A DNA stretch of 64,000 bases from Siphlonurus alternatus (GCA_949825025.1 OX463783.1:16217628-16281627), one strand, 5' to 3'; shown: positions 1-13,349, counted from the first letter of the stretch. Notes: generated by a model not told the origin, from the sequence alone. Numbers and translations: made by a program.

Positions 1-79
1 ACGTAAAATAGGTATAGTTAAACGTGGTTAAGTTAAATGTGGTTAGAAACCTGGCTAACTGCTTTGTGAATCGCATGTG
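1..79. mobile_element. Partial foldback MITE (half of the 21991-type element)
   Basis: The sequence TTAAACGTGGTTAAG ... ACCTGGCTAACTGCTTTGTGAATCG repeats the right half of the palindromic element at 21991-22145. The left half lies beyond the window. It sits about 25 bp inside the intron downstream of the exon 6 donor. Confidence 0.7.
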
Positions 80-104
80 CACCCATATATAGTGTGGTAC
101 TCAC

Positions 105-268
105 GTCGTACGCGGTCTCCAGCTGTACTCTGGACGCGACGCAGCCGTCAGGGAAGCAGAGAGAACCCTCGGCTGCGCAGACGCCCGACGCGCAGTGCGC
201 CAGCCAAACCTCGAGGAATCCGAGCTTGATCAGGATCAGCTGATCATCCTGGCTCAGCGAGCAGAATC
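105..268 (-). CDS. E78: E78-type nuclear receptor, exon 6 (LBD signature; gene continues past left edge)
   Basis: The acceptor is CTCTCAG|GA and the donor is GAC|GTGAGT. The exon encodes GFCSLSQDDQLILIKLGFLE followed by VWLAHCASG and ends in QLETAYD. The stretch F-x-x-L-x-x-x-D-Q-L-x-L-I-K is the nuclear-receptor LBD signature (helices 3-5). The later part matches the beta-turn and helix 6-7 region of Rev-erb/E75/E78 receptors. The exon ends in phase 0. Helices 8-12, the stop codon and the 3'-UTR must lie beyond position 1, so the gene is incomplete here. A partial foldback repeat ends about 25 bp into the following intron. Confidence 0.94.
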
Positions 269-1128
269 CTGAGAGGACACAAGCGTGTTAGAACGAGGGT
301 ACAGTCGGAGTACATTACACATTCCCTTTAAAATTATTCTACGTATTATTGTTTAAATATAAATAATGATTAAATTCATTTACAATTTATTTATAGAACT
401 ATGATTTGTATAATATAGTTTGAAACAACAATAATCATAAAAAAATGCCCTAACATATAGCGACTACCCTCTACTACTTTACTGTACATAAATAATTAAA
501 TAGATGGACTGCATGGTCTAGTATCTATAATAGGGTATTATTTTTATATATTATGTTAATTATATAATTGTAGAAAAAGTGCATTCTATATATGCATAGG
601 AAATTAAAAGTGCACTTTTGTATTAATTCATTGCAGAATTGTTTTCAATTTTCAATGTTTTTTTAAACGAAATTTTTAAAAATAATTCAGTTAAAACAGC
701 TTGCTGTTATATATATGTTGGAAAGGGCTGAACCACTATCACATATTATGTTCAAGCTAATGATGCCGTGCAGGGTTGCCATCCGTTCTATCTTTTTGGA
801 AGGATCAACTTCCTTTTTAGACTTTTGTCCTCCATATCCTCCAAAGATGTTTGGGAGAAGGCCCTTTTTTCTTTTTAAGAATTGCAATTTATTCAATAAC
901 AAAAATTTGCCAACAAAAAAAAAAGAGAAAAAAGTACTGAAGTTTTTTCAAAGTGGGGCAATTTTTTTTTAACCCCTGCCTCATATAACGACCTGATTCT
1001 ATAAACAAAGGATATATATATGTCCATTTTAATTCTTTGTTATAAAGTGTCGTCCCTTTGCAACAAGTTGATAATACTGGACTGATGCGAGATGATATTG
1101 GTACCGAACCATCCTAAATAAGACTCAC
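269..1128. other. E78 intron 5
   Basis: AT-rich intron between the two right-most LBD exons of the window. Apart from splice sites I see only homopolymer runs and short low-complexity sequence. Small open frames near 687-972 run through poly-A/poly-T and have no recognisable protein content. Confidence 0.7.
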
Positions 1129-1342
1129 CAGGGACTCTCTTGGCGAACTCGACGACCCTCTGCACCGACGGTGTGATGATGTTCGCCAGTTGCTGCCACA
1201 ACGCAGCCCGCCTCGCGTCTCCTCCGCTACCAACTCCCGAACTCGATGAACTGCTCGAGCTGCTTGGGTCCTCCGCACTTTCTTCAGTGGCGCCACTTGA
1301 GTCCTCGGCCAGACCTCCTTCGTCACCGCACTCAGAACCCTC
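1129..1342 (-). CDS. E78: E78-type nuclear receptor, exon 5 (Ser-rich loop and LBD helix 3)
   Basis: The exon starts at CTCAG|GAG and ends CCTG|GTGAGT, 71 codons plus one base. The first 45 or so residues are acidic and Ser-rich, including nine consecutive Ser, and form an insertion between LBD helices 1 and 3. The end of the exon, LWQQLANIITPSVQRVVEFA followed by KRVPG, is the helix 3 segment shared by NR1 receptors (compare ITPAVxxVVEFAKxIPGF). The long flexible insertion may be lineage-specific or a regulated phosphorylation region; that is inference. The split Gly codon joins exon 6. Confidence 0.93.
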
Positions 1343-3160
1343 CTGAGGAACAAACATACGTCAGGGTGAAGATATACATTAGGAAAAGGGGTACTACTTG
1401 AGAACAAAGCATCTTTTAAAAAACACACGAAGTCATATACCACCAACCTTCTAGCAAGTCTAAACTTGATCTGGGGCACACATGACCATTATGAAAATGT
1501 AAATTTTCCCAAAATATTATCGAAAAACCATGATCCCCTTGGAAATTATATTAAAACTAAATTAGTTTACAAAAATGTATGACATTTTATTGTCATTATA
1601 TATTTTCTGCATTAGAAAAAATTTCAAGATATATTTAGTATAATGATTGCCATGAATCGCTTCTTTCTTTAATATTTTTATATACTCCTGTGTTAACAAA
1701 GTAGCCTGGAAAACAGTTGGTAGGTAATATAATAGAAATTAATGCTCTATTTTTTTCTTTTTTAAAAAACTTTGCAATGTTATATATTCGAAAAGAAATA
1801 TCTCGGGTTGTAGTATCAAGTCTGCCGTTATCCAAATATCCACTATATTAGTTGCGTTATTCCACAACAGTTTCAATAATTTCTTTTTACACCAACGTAT
1901 CACCACACGTATCTATTCAGTTAATCATAACAGCACGTCAAAGAATCAAATAAATATTCAAATTTAAAAATAAATCAAATTATGAGCAATTGTATTAAAA
2001 TATTCAAAATTAAATGTTATAATAAACATGATAATCTATAGCGGAAAGTGAAAAATGTTAATTATTTAACATAACCAACAGCTTATTTTATACACTGGTC
2101 TTTCATTATAAATTTACGCTTATATGGCTGCGGAGGAAATGATATAAAAAGTAAACTCAAATTATTAGCCTGCTTTGACGTCATTGAATGTACTTTCATT
2201 ATGCATTACTTCATGTACACCTTTTTTATTTATAGCGTAATTAGATTAAATATAATCATGTTATTTCATTTTGACATTGAAATATTTTAAATAAAATTAT
2301 CTTAATTACATACGAAAATTAAATTTCTTAACTTTTATAAAGTTATTATTCCACTCGAATTAATACACTCATATTTATAAATAATATATAAAATTTACTC
2401 AATTTATGGGGTGGAACAAAATTAATTATATTCAACAAGATTCTGATAATTTATATCAAATGTATAAAGATTATCGTCTCATTTCCTATACGTTTGAAAT
2501 TTATGTAACTGGCAATTATTTTAAAACTGAGTTGGTTTATTTTTCATTTTCATTAGTTTAAGATAATTTATGTATATATTTATGTATTCATTGCAACTAC
2601 TGAAGTCAATTTAAAACTAAATTGATGAGATACAAATTTTTTTTAATTTTGTTATAGAAATTATATACTCGGAACTCGGATACATGTTTATTTAAATAAT
2701 ATTCTATATTAGAGCTATGAATAATTTTAATTATATTTATTTCCTATACCTTACCTTTAAATATATTTAATACATGTGACACAATGCTTCTCAATATACC
2801 CCCTTCTCCATACATAACTCAGATGTAGAACGGTTAAATGGTTCACTCTCTGACAATTAAGATATCACATTAAGACAATTTCACTTTCTGGTAAGAGCTT
2901 TTTTCCATAATTATATCTATGTGTTAAAAATCGCCTTTAATAGAAAAGTCTTGCATCTAGCAGTCTCAATATCTTCCAATTACCTTGCCTAAAATTAGAA
3001 GTCTCATCATCCTGTTTTCTCAATATTTCATTGCCACTCACATTACCTAGCTACTGAAAAACATCATGCCCCCCAATGAACTAAAATCCTGTTTTTTTCT
3101 CGACATTTCATTGCCACTCAAGTCCCCACACTATAAAACACGTATTACCCCCCAACTCAC
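1343..3160. other. E78 intron 4
   Basis: AT-rich intron without a recognisable gene or transposon. A TGACGTCA octamer lies at 2176-2183. Near 3000-3120 there is a loose duplication of a phrase containing TTTCATTGCCACTCA. Confidence 0.65.
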
Positions 3161-3483
3161 CAGTTTGACTGACACCAGCGGCCTGCGCGGTCTTGATGCT
3201 CTCTCCTCAGTATAATCGCAATGCGCCGCGTGAGCTTGAGACACGGACACGATGACGTCATAAAGTGCGAGTGCTGCGCTGTCCGAGCTGCATGGTGGTC
3301 CGGGGGAAGCCTCGGGGGTGGTGCTGGCAGCCTCCTCTCCGCCCCCGACACTCCCTGGCACGGCAGGCTGCAGTGACACAGGAGTGGTTGGGGTGGGGGG
3401 AGACAGAGACGAGACGACGGGAGACGAATCGTCACTACCACTTCGTTCACGACTTCGTTTTGGTACCCGGCCGTATCGTACAG
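3161..3483 (-). CDS. E78: E78-type nuclear receptor, exon 4 (C-terminal extension, hinge, LBD helix 1)
   Basis: The exon starts CT|GTA..., giving SVRYGRVPKRSRER. This is the conserved C-terminal extension (GRIP/A-box) with which NR1D/NR1E receptors contact the AT-rich flank of a half-site. A Ser/Pro/Thr/Gly-rich hinge of about 60 residues follows. The ligand-binding domain then opens with ALYDVIVSVSQAHAAHCDYTEE, recognisable as helix 1 and its neighbour in E75/E78/Rev-erb. The acceptor is TTTCAG|CTG and the donor is CTG|GTGAGT, ending in phase 0. The exon contains 107 codons plus the two bases completing the split Ser. It is GC-rich compared with the introns, and most open frames on the other strand here are shadows of it. 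Confidence 0.93.
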
Positions 3484-4125
3484 CTGAAAATTAAGACAGA
3501 GTTAACTTTGAACACTTGAAGATATTAATTAATTACTTTTGTATACCCCCGAATTGTCTGTTCGTATAAATGCAATCTAGTCATTATGAATTAATAATTA
3601 AATGAACCTTTTGTACAAGTAAAGTAAGATATTGAAAATCTGATTTTTAAATATTATTTATATATTTACGAACAGAACATAGAAATTTGGACATAATATG
3701 CTTTCAGAAATATTGAAATTTTGTTCCTCTTGTATTATACTTACAAGTTATAAAATAATTTTATATAGACTATATAATAATGCATGACAAAATAAAAATC
3801 ACATTTCGATTAGCATTTTATTGCATCTTTATTGAAGGTATATCGCTATGAATGTTAATTATACGCTCACCGGTCAATATGCAATGGTACTGTACTTTTT
3901 AACGTTTGATAATCGATACTTTTTCTTTTTTGTAACACTTGCATGTAAATCAATATCAACGTCCATGAATATGCTTATGCAGCTATAACTCCAGGCATTA
4001 TATTTATAATAGAATATGAAATGACTGCAATATAATATCTCCAATTGAGACTCGAAGCTCAACTCGTAAACTCACTACAAGCATAATTATAAATTTTATT
4101 ATTCGTGCACGTTCCTAATAAAATA

Positions 4126-4332
4126 CAGTTAAATTAATATGATATTCCCTCCGGAAGTGGAAGTAGCTGAAATTGTGAATTTTGAGATTATTCTGTTTGT
4201 AATTCAGTTTTGCAATTTTGCAGAGGATGTTTGCAACATTGAAGTGAATCTAGTGTGAAACTTCACGGCAAAAATACAAATATATAGGAAGAAACCTACA
4301 CTTCCGGAGGGAATATAATATAAATTTAACTA
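4126..4332. mobile_element. TA-flanked foldback MITE (mariner-like), copy 1
   Basis: Flanked by TA on both sides. Terminal repeats start CAGTTAAATTAATATGATAT and continue TCCCTCCGGAAGTGG; the right end is the inverse (CACTTCCGGAGGGAATATAA). TA duplication with CAGT-type ends suggests a Tc1/mariner non-autonomous element. A relative with an inserted element is at 35724-36070. Confidence 0.75.
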
Positions 4333-4799
4333 TAAAATTCGATAATTAACCAATTTTACTGCTGCAAAACGTTTCCCCATTATAATTAAGCCAAAATATC
4401 TGGACGATTCGACTTGCAATTTATTGAAAACAAAAAACAAAAAAAATCGAATCTGAATCGCCACTGAATATGCTGCACCTGCTGATTCAAATTTCATATA
4501 TATATGCTAATTACTGTGCAATTCTTTGTTTATATTTCCTGTGCGCTCGAAAACCAAACGTTCAAGAGAGCCGTTTGGTACGAGGAAGTTAAATGGCATA
4601 ATAGTGGCTGTTAGTTTAAAATTTATTGAAGACCTCATGTACTTTTGTGGACTGTTGAAATATGTTTATATTTTATTTGTCAAATTGTCATCACAGGACA
4701 TCTAAGAAAAAAGTTGCATGAGGGGAAAAAATTAATTATTAGCTACTTATATTTAACTTCTCATGCTGAACCCTATTTTAGGGTACTGGCCACAATTAA

Positions 4800-5107
4800 G
4801 TGACTGAATTTAACCTCCCGGCTCTTCGTAGACCCTACTTTTGTGGGTCCTTTCCAAACCGGGGCGGCCATGGCCTAAGCAATCCATCCCAGCATTCGCC
4901 TGGTTGTAACTGAGGAAGCCATGGAAACCTCAGTCAGGATGGTCGGCAATTGATGGAGGATGCCATCAATCACCTCCCGGATGCACGAGTGGGTGTTCTT
5001 TAGCAACCGCCACTTGTGAAAAGTTTGGCGGTGCATGGCTGGGATCGAACTCACGACCATCCGATTACGAATCAGAGGCGTATACCACTGCGTCAAGTGC
5101 CCGGTTC
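4800..5107 (-). mobile_element. SINE with tRNA-derived head
   Basis: On the minus strand the head (5102-5037) reads like a decayed tRNA. It has an A-box-like TGACGCAGTGG (5095-5085), an anticodon-arm-like CTCTGATTCGTAATCGG, and a B-box GTTCGATCCC (5050-5041). A body follows with GACTGAGGTTTCCATGGCTT and GCGAATGCTGGGATGG, then a 3' region ending near 4800. The body is shared with the SINE at 28790-29195, whose head is different. It is not a functional tRNA gene: the acceptor stem does not close and there is no CCA-proximal pairing. Confidence 0.75.
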
Positions 5108-7453
5108 CTATATAAAAGTACATACTATGTTGATTATTCAATAATCAATTCATCAATTTATTCTAAGAGTTCTTCAATCTGCCTTCAAAGCAATTCTTTG
5201 ATCTTAAAAACAAAATATAATTGGTTACAAAGAAAGCTTCACTTTATCGATTGTTTACTTTTTTTTATATAAAATTTAAGTTTATAAGTTTCAATTTTAT
5301 CTCATTAGACTCAGCTGTATAAAAGTTGAACTTTCAAATTGGACAAAAGATAATTAGAAAATCCGATAATTTAATTAGAAAATGTTCGTCGATTTTAATA
5401 TCTATATATAAATTTAAATGCTTATTTTAATATTTTTATTATAAACGTTTGAAGAAATGTAAAATTCATCATCTTTTTCAAACAATGAAAAGAATAGCAA
5501 ATATGATGTCATATTAAAATTCTAAATATAAATAATAATATAAAAAAAGGTATGGCTAAAACAATAGTTAACAGAAAATAAAATCGTTAAATAAATAAAC
5601 TAATGTTTTGCTATGGTTCGTTTTTACTATTCTGAGACTTCATATATATATAATACAATCTATTTATAAACTTTTTCATTTAATCCATTGTTATTTAATT
5701 GTAAAAATCTTCACGACATTTTCTCTATTTTTTAACACGAATTAAAGTACAGTTAACGATTATTGTTGTATATTTTTTTTTTACCTTTACAACACTTTTT
5801 TTATTCTTATAAACAGACACAATATAAATGACTATCTCTTGCTATTTATACAATAAAAAAAAATAACTGCTTAGCAAAATAAGATATGAAAATAATGTAC
5901 CGTTATTATGTACGGCAAATGTGATTAGCTGATTTTTTTTTTTATGATTTTAAACTAGTTTTAGACATCTCTGTTTCATTGCAATTAACATAATATGTAT
6001 ACCGTTATTTAGAAGAAGAAAGTTTGGAAAAAAATAGTAACTTTTTTTTTGCATTATTTTTAATTGGAATATTAAAACAATATTTCTATTTTTTTTTTAT
6101 TATAGTTGAAGTTTTTTATTAGTCAGGGTTAGGTAATAATTGAAAGTATCAGCTTCAAAATTAACATTTAAATATGTTTTTATTTTTCAATTTAGTATTT
6201 CTTATAAGGAACTAATGATTCGATAAATTTTTAATCACGTCCATATTATAATTTAAAAGATTTTTGGACTACATATTTAAAAAAATACGCTATAAATAGA
6301 AAAAATGGATCAATAAGTATCAGTCAATATGTATATTGTATATTTCAATGTACATTTCAAAGCACTTTGTAATGTAAAATTCAATGTTTAAAAAAATATA
6401 TTATTCGTCAGTCCTCACGTATTTAGCACTCAAATTCTCAGTAATACATTACATTTTATGTCTTTATCTGGCCTTAATATTATTTTATATAATTATATTG
6501 CCAACATAATAAACAGTACTGTAAACAATATTATATAAAATAATATATATACCGTTATAGAACACATTAAAGTTTAGACGACAACCACCATTATGTTTTT
6601 TTACCCCGATTTTATAACTTCACACCTTACTTCAAATAATAGTAAAAAAAAAAATGCTGCACAGAAATTAGCCTAAATTTAAATATGTCAGGTGGAAGCA
6701 ACCAGCTGATTCATCTTTAATAAAAGACATGCTTTGTTAAGACAAGGTATTAGCAGAGTTTGTAGGAATTTTAAAATTGGAAACATTGCTGGAGACATTT
6801 GAAATTTCTATTAATTAAAAGAAAAAACAGAGATGGAATGAGAAAAACAGTAAAAAAAAATGCCAATAAAACATCCAAGTTAACAGTGTTTAATTAGATA
6901 AAATCTCTGTCAATGCCTCTGAATCACAGCAGAATTTTGGGTTGTCCCGAGTATCTACAAAGTTCAAAATAAGTCAATGGACAACCTGCATGAAATTTTT
7001 ATCTAATATTATATAATATATAGTAATTTTGTTGGTTTTAAAGAGTTGGTTGTCTATTGGACGATTAGATTTTTATTCTTCTCTCAGATTACGTGACTGC
7101 AAAGATACAAAATATGTTTGTTTATAACACTCCCGATTTCATCTTTTATTCGCTATTATAAGCTCTCCTCGTCTAATCCGCTCCTATTTTGCACCATTTT
7201 AGAGGAAAAAGACGGGATTACGTCTTTTTTCCACTTATTTTGAGTGTAAAATATTAAAAAAATATTGTCTTTATTTTATCCTCACTCTCAGCGAGGAAGA
7301 AATAAGATGTGTTTTTTGAGCTAAAAAGACGTTATAAGATTAGGTTTAGACGTGTGAAGGATGAGTTGAAGATGTAATTTTTCAACTATAATAGGGACTG
7401 TAATAAATTTGAAGTAGAATTAACCCTCAATGTTATTTAAATGGTATACTCAC

Positions 7454-7595
7454 AATCCCTGGACATTCCAACGGCGAGACACTTCCTGAACCTGCAGTAC
7501 TGACATCGGTTCCTGTTTAGTCGGATCACCAAACACTTGCCGTCCCGCAGACATCGGTACTCGATCTGCTTCTGAATGCTCCTCCTGAAGAAACC
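7454..7595 (-). CDS. E78: E78-type nuclear receptor, exon 3 (DNA-binding domain, zinc finger 2)
   Basis: This exon begins [20 protein letters not shown] and continues through [14 protein letters not shown] to [13 protein letters not shown]. It holds the D-box and second C4 zinc finger (C-x5-C-x9-C-x2-C). The acceptor is TTACAG|GGT and the donor is GATT|GTGAGT, leaving one T. That T plus CT from the next exon makes Ser, giving the family sequence MSRDSVRYGR. From memory, the [18 protein letters not shown] stretch is closer to insect E78 than to E75 or Rev-erb, where the D-box differs. The protein should bind ecdysone-cascade response elements, probably as a repressor, in the nucleus; that role is inferred from the family. 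Confidence 0.95.
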
Positions 7596-10500
7596 CTGTA
7601 ACCATCGAAAACAACTTTTAGAATCATTTTCTCTCGTTATGACGTAATAAAAATACTATTATTTTTATTATTCATTTTTGTATCTGCAGACAAAAATGAA
7701 TCAGAATGACTCAAGTTGGCAGCGCTGGCTGCACGCATGTATGCATTTTTTTTTAATTTTTGGCAACGCTTCCAAAAATTAATTAATGGTGTTTTTACTG
7801 ATATTTATAAAATATTTAATTCCCTTAACTATGCTGAAACAGTTTGCGTCAGCATATTAAGAGGATGCATTGTATTTTGATATTTTTTTCCATCTTCCTC
7901 CTCCTTAAGACCATATGAATGAAAGATTCTAGACTCCAAACAGTTGCCAAATCTGATTAGAGCTCTTTTAATAATGACTTGACTTACAAATAATTTATTG
8001 TCCCTTCACCTAACGTAAGTCTGTCTTTCTTGATTTATGTCACTAGTGTATAAATTATAATAAATATTATCGTTGTGTTCAATAATTTCATTAGTTATTA
8101 TTTCAATATTAAGGAATTGGTTAATTATTTTCTATTGTGTTAAATCTTTTTATGTATTATTTCAATGAATGAAATTCTCACTGATTTCAATCGATACGTT
8201 ATACTATTTCAAACAATAATAAATGGTAAATTATTGTTTTTAACAAGGAACACGATCAGTGTCGTAAAAAGTCATCATCGCTGGCAGCCAATAAGATGAT
8301 TTTTCTCATCTCTAATAATAATAATTAAATTTTATTCAACGTTGCTTTATTATTTTAATGGTTTTCAAGCAAAGAAATTAAATTTCATTAATTTAACAAT
8401 AATATTTTTACGTTACAGTTAAAATTTACATACTATTCTATAGAAAAAAATGCAAGAAAAATGTGTAGAATTTTTGTCTTTCTGTCTCCGCCCATTTTTA
8501 AAGTTAATCTTTAGTTTACCATGGGCGTTACATTTACATTTTTTTCTTTTGATTTTGCCTCAAATAATTGAGATGATGATTATTTTTTATGTTCGGTTAT
8601 TCAGAAGTCATTCACCGGATTTTTTGTTACACTATCTACCACAATGTTGAGTTAAAAAATTATAGTTCTACTTTTTTATTATTATAGAGATGGAATTCCA
8701 AATAGTTGTAATATTTTTGTAAAATAGTTATTGTCTTATTTATATCTACAAGAATAAAAGCAATTATTAAATATTTTTGCAAGAATCTGCATAGCAAAAA
8801 TTTCGTATACGATACGTATAATAAAAGAATTAATTTAAAAGTAATATAATTACATTGCACTCCTTAAATAAATCAAAGAATATTATAAAATAGTTAATGT
8901 CTTTAATTTTTTCACTTTTACTTACTATACTATGTTATACTCAACATAATTTTCAACACTTTGTACTGTTACTTTGTTTAAAAAAAAAGGAATATCCTCA
9001 AAATTGTAACACGAATTAAATTATATTTATTATATTATTATTAACATACAAACTGTAACATTCAATGAAAAAATTGAAACCAACAAATTTAATGCATTAT
9101 AGTGATTATACTGTACAATGCATGTAATTAAAACAATTAAATTTTTACAAACTAACAATATTATATAATAAATAATAAAACATCAATTATGCATAACAAT
9201 AACTCAATTGTAATATTTAAAAAATAATAAATATATATATATATAAAATATATTATTATATTATGTATATAAAAATAATAATAATAGATGCTGTTAGCTA
9301 AAGATTTTCATGGCCATTTGCAGTAAAAGTCGCCGTAGGGTCTATGAGATTGGGATGAGAGAGGGGGAGGCGGAAGTATATAATACCTTGGTCATTCACC
9401 TGCTTCAGCCTACCTCCTACCTATGTTTCATGTATACAAGTATGATACTCCTAAAGAGCCTGCTTATACCGTTATATCGTATCTCTCTCCCCCACTCTTC
9501 TTTTTTTTTTTTTTCAATCTTTTTATTATTATTATATTGAATGAAAATAAAAGGTAACACAATTTTTGCAATAATAGCAAAACAAAAAAATAATGTGATA
9601 TCGTACATGCACCGTTATATAAATTTATGCAGTTTCTTTCTCTCATTTTGAAAAGAATTTTTAATTTAATAGTATTATGCAATTTTAAAATTATATTGTA
9701 TTCCATTTTTATATATACAGGTTTATTTCAATTTCTTATTATTTATAAAATATCATGTATTGTTGTTAACTTCCATAGAGAGTCGGCTAGAATACATTTT
9801 ATTTTAAATTGAAGTTCAAGTTCTTTTATGTTGCATAATATTCTCATATAATAATGTTTGATGGTTTTTAATTACGCTATTTATATACTGTGATAATTAT
9901 CAATTGAATTATATTACACTTTATATGGAATATTACATTGCACGTTATAACTGTCAGTAATGATTCCCATGAGTGTAAAATAAACAGCAAATACATGGAA
10001 AGTAAACTCACAACGGGAATTTAATCTGATGACGTCATAAATTAAAATTTTTACAAGTATTTTTTGAAAGATTATTATAAGCTAGTACAAAGAGTATTAA
10101 GAATGTGATATTGTCATATTCATGAGCTTAATATTATAATGTAACAGGTATCATCAATGTTTAGCATGTAAATTTATGCATATGTATATATATCCTAGCT
10201 TTCGTTTCTTTAAATTCTACGTTAAAAAAATATATATTATTTTTTGTAAATCCTGGGTGGTAGATAATTAAAATCCTTTTAGTTTGTAAATTAAGATTAT
10301 CACTGTAGCTTTATGATGGCAATTTTCCTTGTGGTATACCGCAGACGGTTCGCATCAGTCTCCACACATTGTCGATATGAAACCAGTGCTACACATCAAT
10401 GTCGAGTATATTAGATTATTTATTATATATAGTAAAGTATTCATTATAGACATGAAACTTTGAGATACTTTTGTATACGTGGGTGTGTAGAACGTAATAG

Positions 10501-11261
10501 TTTTTTTTTTTCCACAAGGCGTCGGGAGTAATAATAAAACATTTGTACACTTGATATAGTTGCCTCAAAAAAATTCAGGATATCAAAATCTGAGTAACTT
10601 CAGCAAAACATCAATCTTCGACTAATGCAGCACGAGTATTTTTATTTTATGTATAAAATCAATTCCACTAGTCCTAAACGTTATAAAATTCTTAAGTTTT
10701 TTTTTAAGCATAAATTTTTCAATAGAACATTTTTGCAATACAAAAACAACAAAATTATTTTCCTGAGAGTAATCATCCTGTATACTGTATTTTGAAAATA
10801 TTCTAGGAAATGAGTAATGAGGAAATACGTATGGATTATTTAACTGCATGCTCTCATCACTGACGAGTATCGTACAACAATAAATTATTTAGAGAACGAT
10901 GGATTATATTATGGATACTGTTTTTAAAGTTTAAAAAGTGTTAATTAAAATAGACAACATTTTTACGGGTAATAAGAGTAGGATCTCAAAAAGTTATCTA
11001 TAACAGTGTCCTTTTTCTTGTAAAATTCGTTAGTTACAATTATTTTTCTCTCGTGTTTCGCTTGCAGTTATTCACCGTCTGTCGTACCTCATTAAACAAC
11101 ACGACTTGTATGTACCGCGTCTCCCCTTGCAAAAGTAATTACCATCTTAACTTTTTTTTTATCGTCTCTCAAACTCGCTATAACGTGATTATATTATACC
11201 TCTTCTTTTTTACAATGGTAAAAAAATACTCAAGCAATAAGAAGTTATCAGATTGTTATGA

Positions 11262-11579
11262 ATGGAGTACTGACCTCAAATTTTTTTATTGCAGAAATGG
11301 ATAGAGGGTGCAAAAATATGCTACTCTGAATTTTTTCAGATTTTTCTGAGACCAGGAAGTATTTTTAAAAAATTAGTGATATTTATGACGTCACGGGCGT
11401 TAATGTCCTATCCTTTTCTTAAAGAGAGGCGCCTCGTGACGTCATCAAAATGAACTTTCAATAATTTTTTAAAAATACTTCCCGGTCTCAGAAAAATCTG
11501 AAAAAATTCAGGCAGAGTAGCATATTTTTGCACCCTCTATCCATTTCTGCAATAAAAAATTTTGAGGTCGGTACTCCAT
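11262..11579. mobile_element. 318-bp foldback MITE, subfamily A, copy 1
   Basis: Long arms pair almost end to end. They start ATGGAGTACTGACCTCAAAT, run through TATTGCAGAAATGGATAGAG and TTTTTTCAGATTTTTCTGAG, and end as the reverse complement. A TGACGTCA octamer lies in each arm (11386-11393 and 11437-11444). Non-coding. A related copy is at 53107-53426, and a diverged subfamily is at 14641 and 28418. Confidence 0.85.
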
Positions 11580-12659
11580 TTATTATTAGTTACTTTTGAA
11601 AAAAAAATACGTGTTTAATTACGAGAAAAAATTTGTATTTTGGAGTGATTTTCATGCATTCTTAGAATTATAAATAACAAAAATGTATTTTCAGAATGTC
11701 ACTCAAACGTGACAAGCTAAGTTGCGTCTCAAATTTATTCACTTTTTTAAATTATTTTAATATGTCAAGCGTTAATTTTAAATTGCACGGTACGCAATCT
11801 TTAATTAAATCTAACTTCTAGCTCAAATATAATTATAATTTATGTAACTACATAATTATATAATATATGTATATATAATATTGAGTATTTTTGTAATTTG
11901 CCATTAAGTATTCAGCATGTAATATATTATACATTGTTATACATTTTTACACCATTCAGAAAAACGATTCGTTCTATATTTCAATTTGTTATTATCCAAT
12001 TTCACACTTTAAAACATTTTCAATTAAATACTACATAGAAATAGAGAGAGCTCGTAAGCATAATCAATATATACAATCATGCTGCATATTATATCGTTTA
12101 AAATTTTGCATGAATTAGTTCTAGTTTTAAAAAAGTAGTCTGTATTGCAACTCTAACAAAAATTATGTTATATTTCATAAACATCTCCATTCTATATTAA
12201 AGCCACATAATATGACAACTCTATCATAGAATATTGTAAAAAATTATATTTATTTCTGACTTGACATTTCTTATGATTTTTTTTCAACATGTCTCAATAT
12301 TATTTTATGAATTTCTATAGTGTCTGCATAGTGCATTGTATGCATGATATAAATGCATTTATGATTTTGACATAATATATTGGGTATAATTGAACTAAAA
12401 ACTATAAATTATTATTATTATCTTAAATCTCTTTCATAATGAGATATCAAATTTTAATATTACGTCTTAACAGACTGACATAAATTTGCAAAACAAGGCA
12501 ACTATAACATTTACAATAAAAATATTAAAAAGTTTATACTTTCAACGTTTGGAGGTAGCGAAAGTCTTGTTTTGCTATACTCAATCATTATAATGTATTA
12601 TGACATTTATGTCTTATATTTAGGTTCAAATATAGGCACTATTATAAAGACTGTTCGTA

Positions 12660-12785
12660 AATCCTGCTCGGTGTACTCTGAGGGAGTTTAAGAACAAAAA
12701 AGTGACGTCATCTGCACTGTTCTTCCTACCCCCACCCTTTGAGCTGAAGTAAGAAAGTGTACACCAGGTGTACACCGAGCAGAGT
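12660..12785. mobile_element. Small foldback element
   Basis: CTGCTCGGTGTAC near the left end faces GTACACCGAGCAG near the right end. The interior is GC-richer and includes TGACGTCA (12703-12710) and a C-rich run. Non-coding; only the terminal repeats support it as an element. Confidence 0.5.
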
Positions 12786-13349
12786 TTAAAAAAATTTATA
12801 TTAACTTGACTAAATCCATTTTTAAAGAGTACACTTTTGGGGATGGATTAGACTAAAAGATCTGAGTACTTTATGTAAAATTTAGAATATAAACTGTCTG
12901 TTCCATTTTCTGCACACATCACATTAAATTAATGTCACATGCTTACTGTTAGTATGTAAATAGGATGAATGTAAAACTTATTTATTTTCTTTGTTTTTGT
13001 TCATTATTATAAATGTTATTTCAATAATTGATTATTTCCTTATTATTGTGTCATTACAGGGATATTCACTACACAACCTTCGGGAAGTGAATTATTCTTA
13101 TTGGACTGTTTGTGAATTTCCTGCCTCTGACTTGTTATTTATGTACTCGTGAAGGAAATATAATAAAATATATCACAAACGTTACTCCTACTTGACTTGC
13201 TGGAACTGCAGAGGTAGATAAAGATAAAGTAGCCCGTACAATAATTATCACCAATGATTTCAAGTTCACCACGTCTCCATATATAGACTCATCAGCGCCC
13301 CCAAATAGAGCAGGGGTCCCGAGATGTACACGACAACCCTTAAATTTAC

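Larger units (their letters stand above)
3484..7453. other. E78 intron 3
   Basis: AT-rich intron of about 4.0 kb. It holds a TA-flanked foldback element (4126-4332) and a tRNA-headed SINE (about 4800-5107). A short remnant near 6973-7060 begins TGGACAACCTGCATGAAAT, as in the foldback copies at 14641 and 28418. The rest is simple AT-rich sequence with nothing I can name. Confidence 0.65.
7596..13349. other. E78 intron 2, splitting the DNA-binding domain
   Basis: AT-rich intron of about 5.75 kb between the two zinc fingers. It contains a 318-bp foldback element (11262-11579), a smaller foldback (12660-12785) and a TGACGTCA palindrome at 10030-10037. A slightly GC-richer patch at about 9300-9490 contains no convincing gene. 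The rest is low-complexity. Confidence 0.65.

Noticed and set aside
1114..1479. Other minus-strand and plus-strand frames over E78 exon 5
   Set aside because: Shadows of the GC-rich exon; the chosen frame is fixed by helix 3 sequence and splice phases.
3157..3519. Alternative frames over E78 exon 4
   Set aside because: They lack the SVRYGRVPKR extension and the LBD helix 1 sequence; shadows.
5037..5102. Possible tRNA gene on the minus strand
   Set aside because: A- and B-box-like sequences are present, but the stems do not pair properly and a SINE body follows directly.
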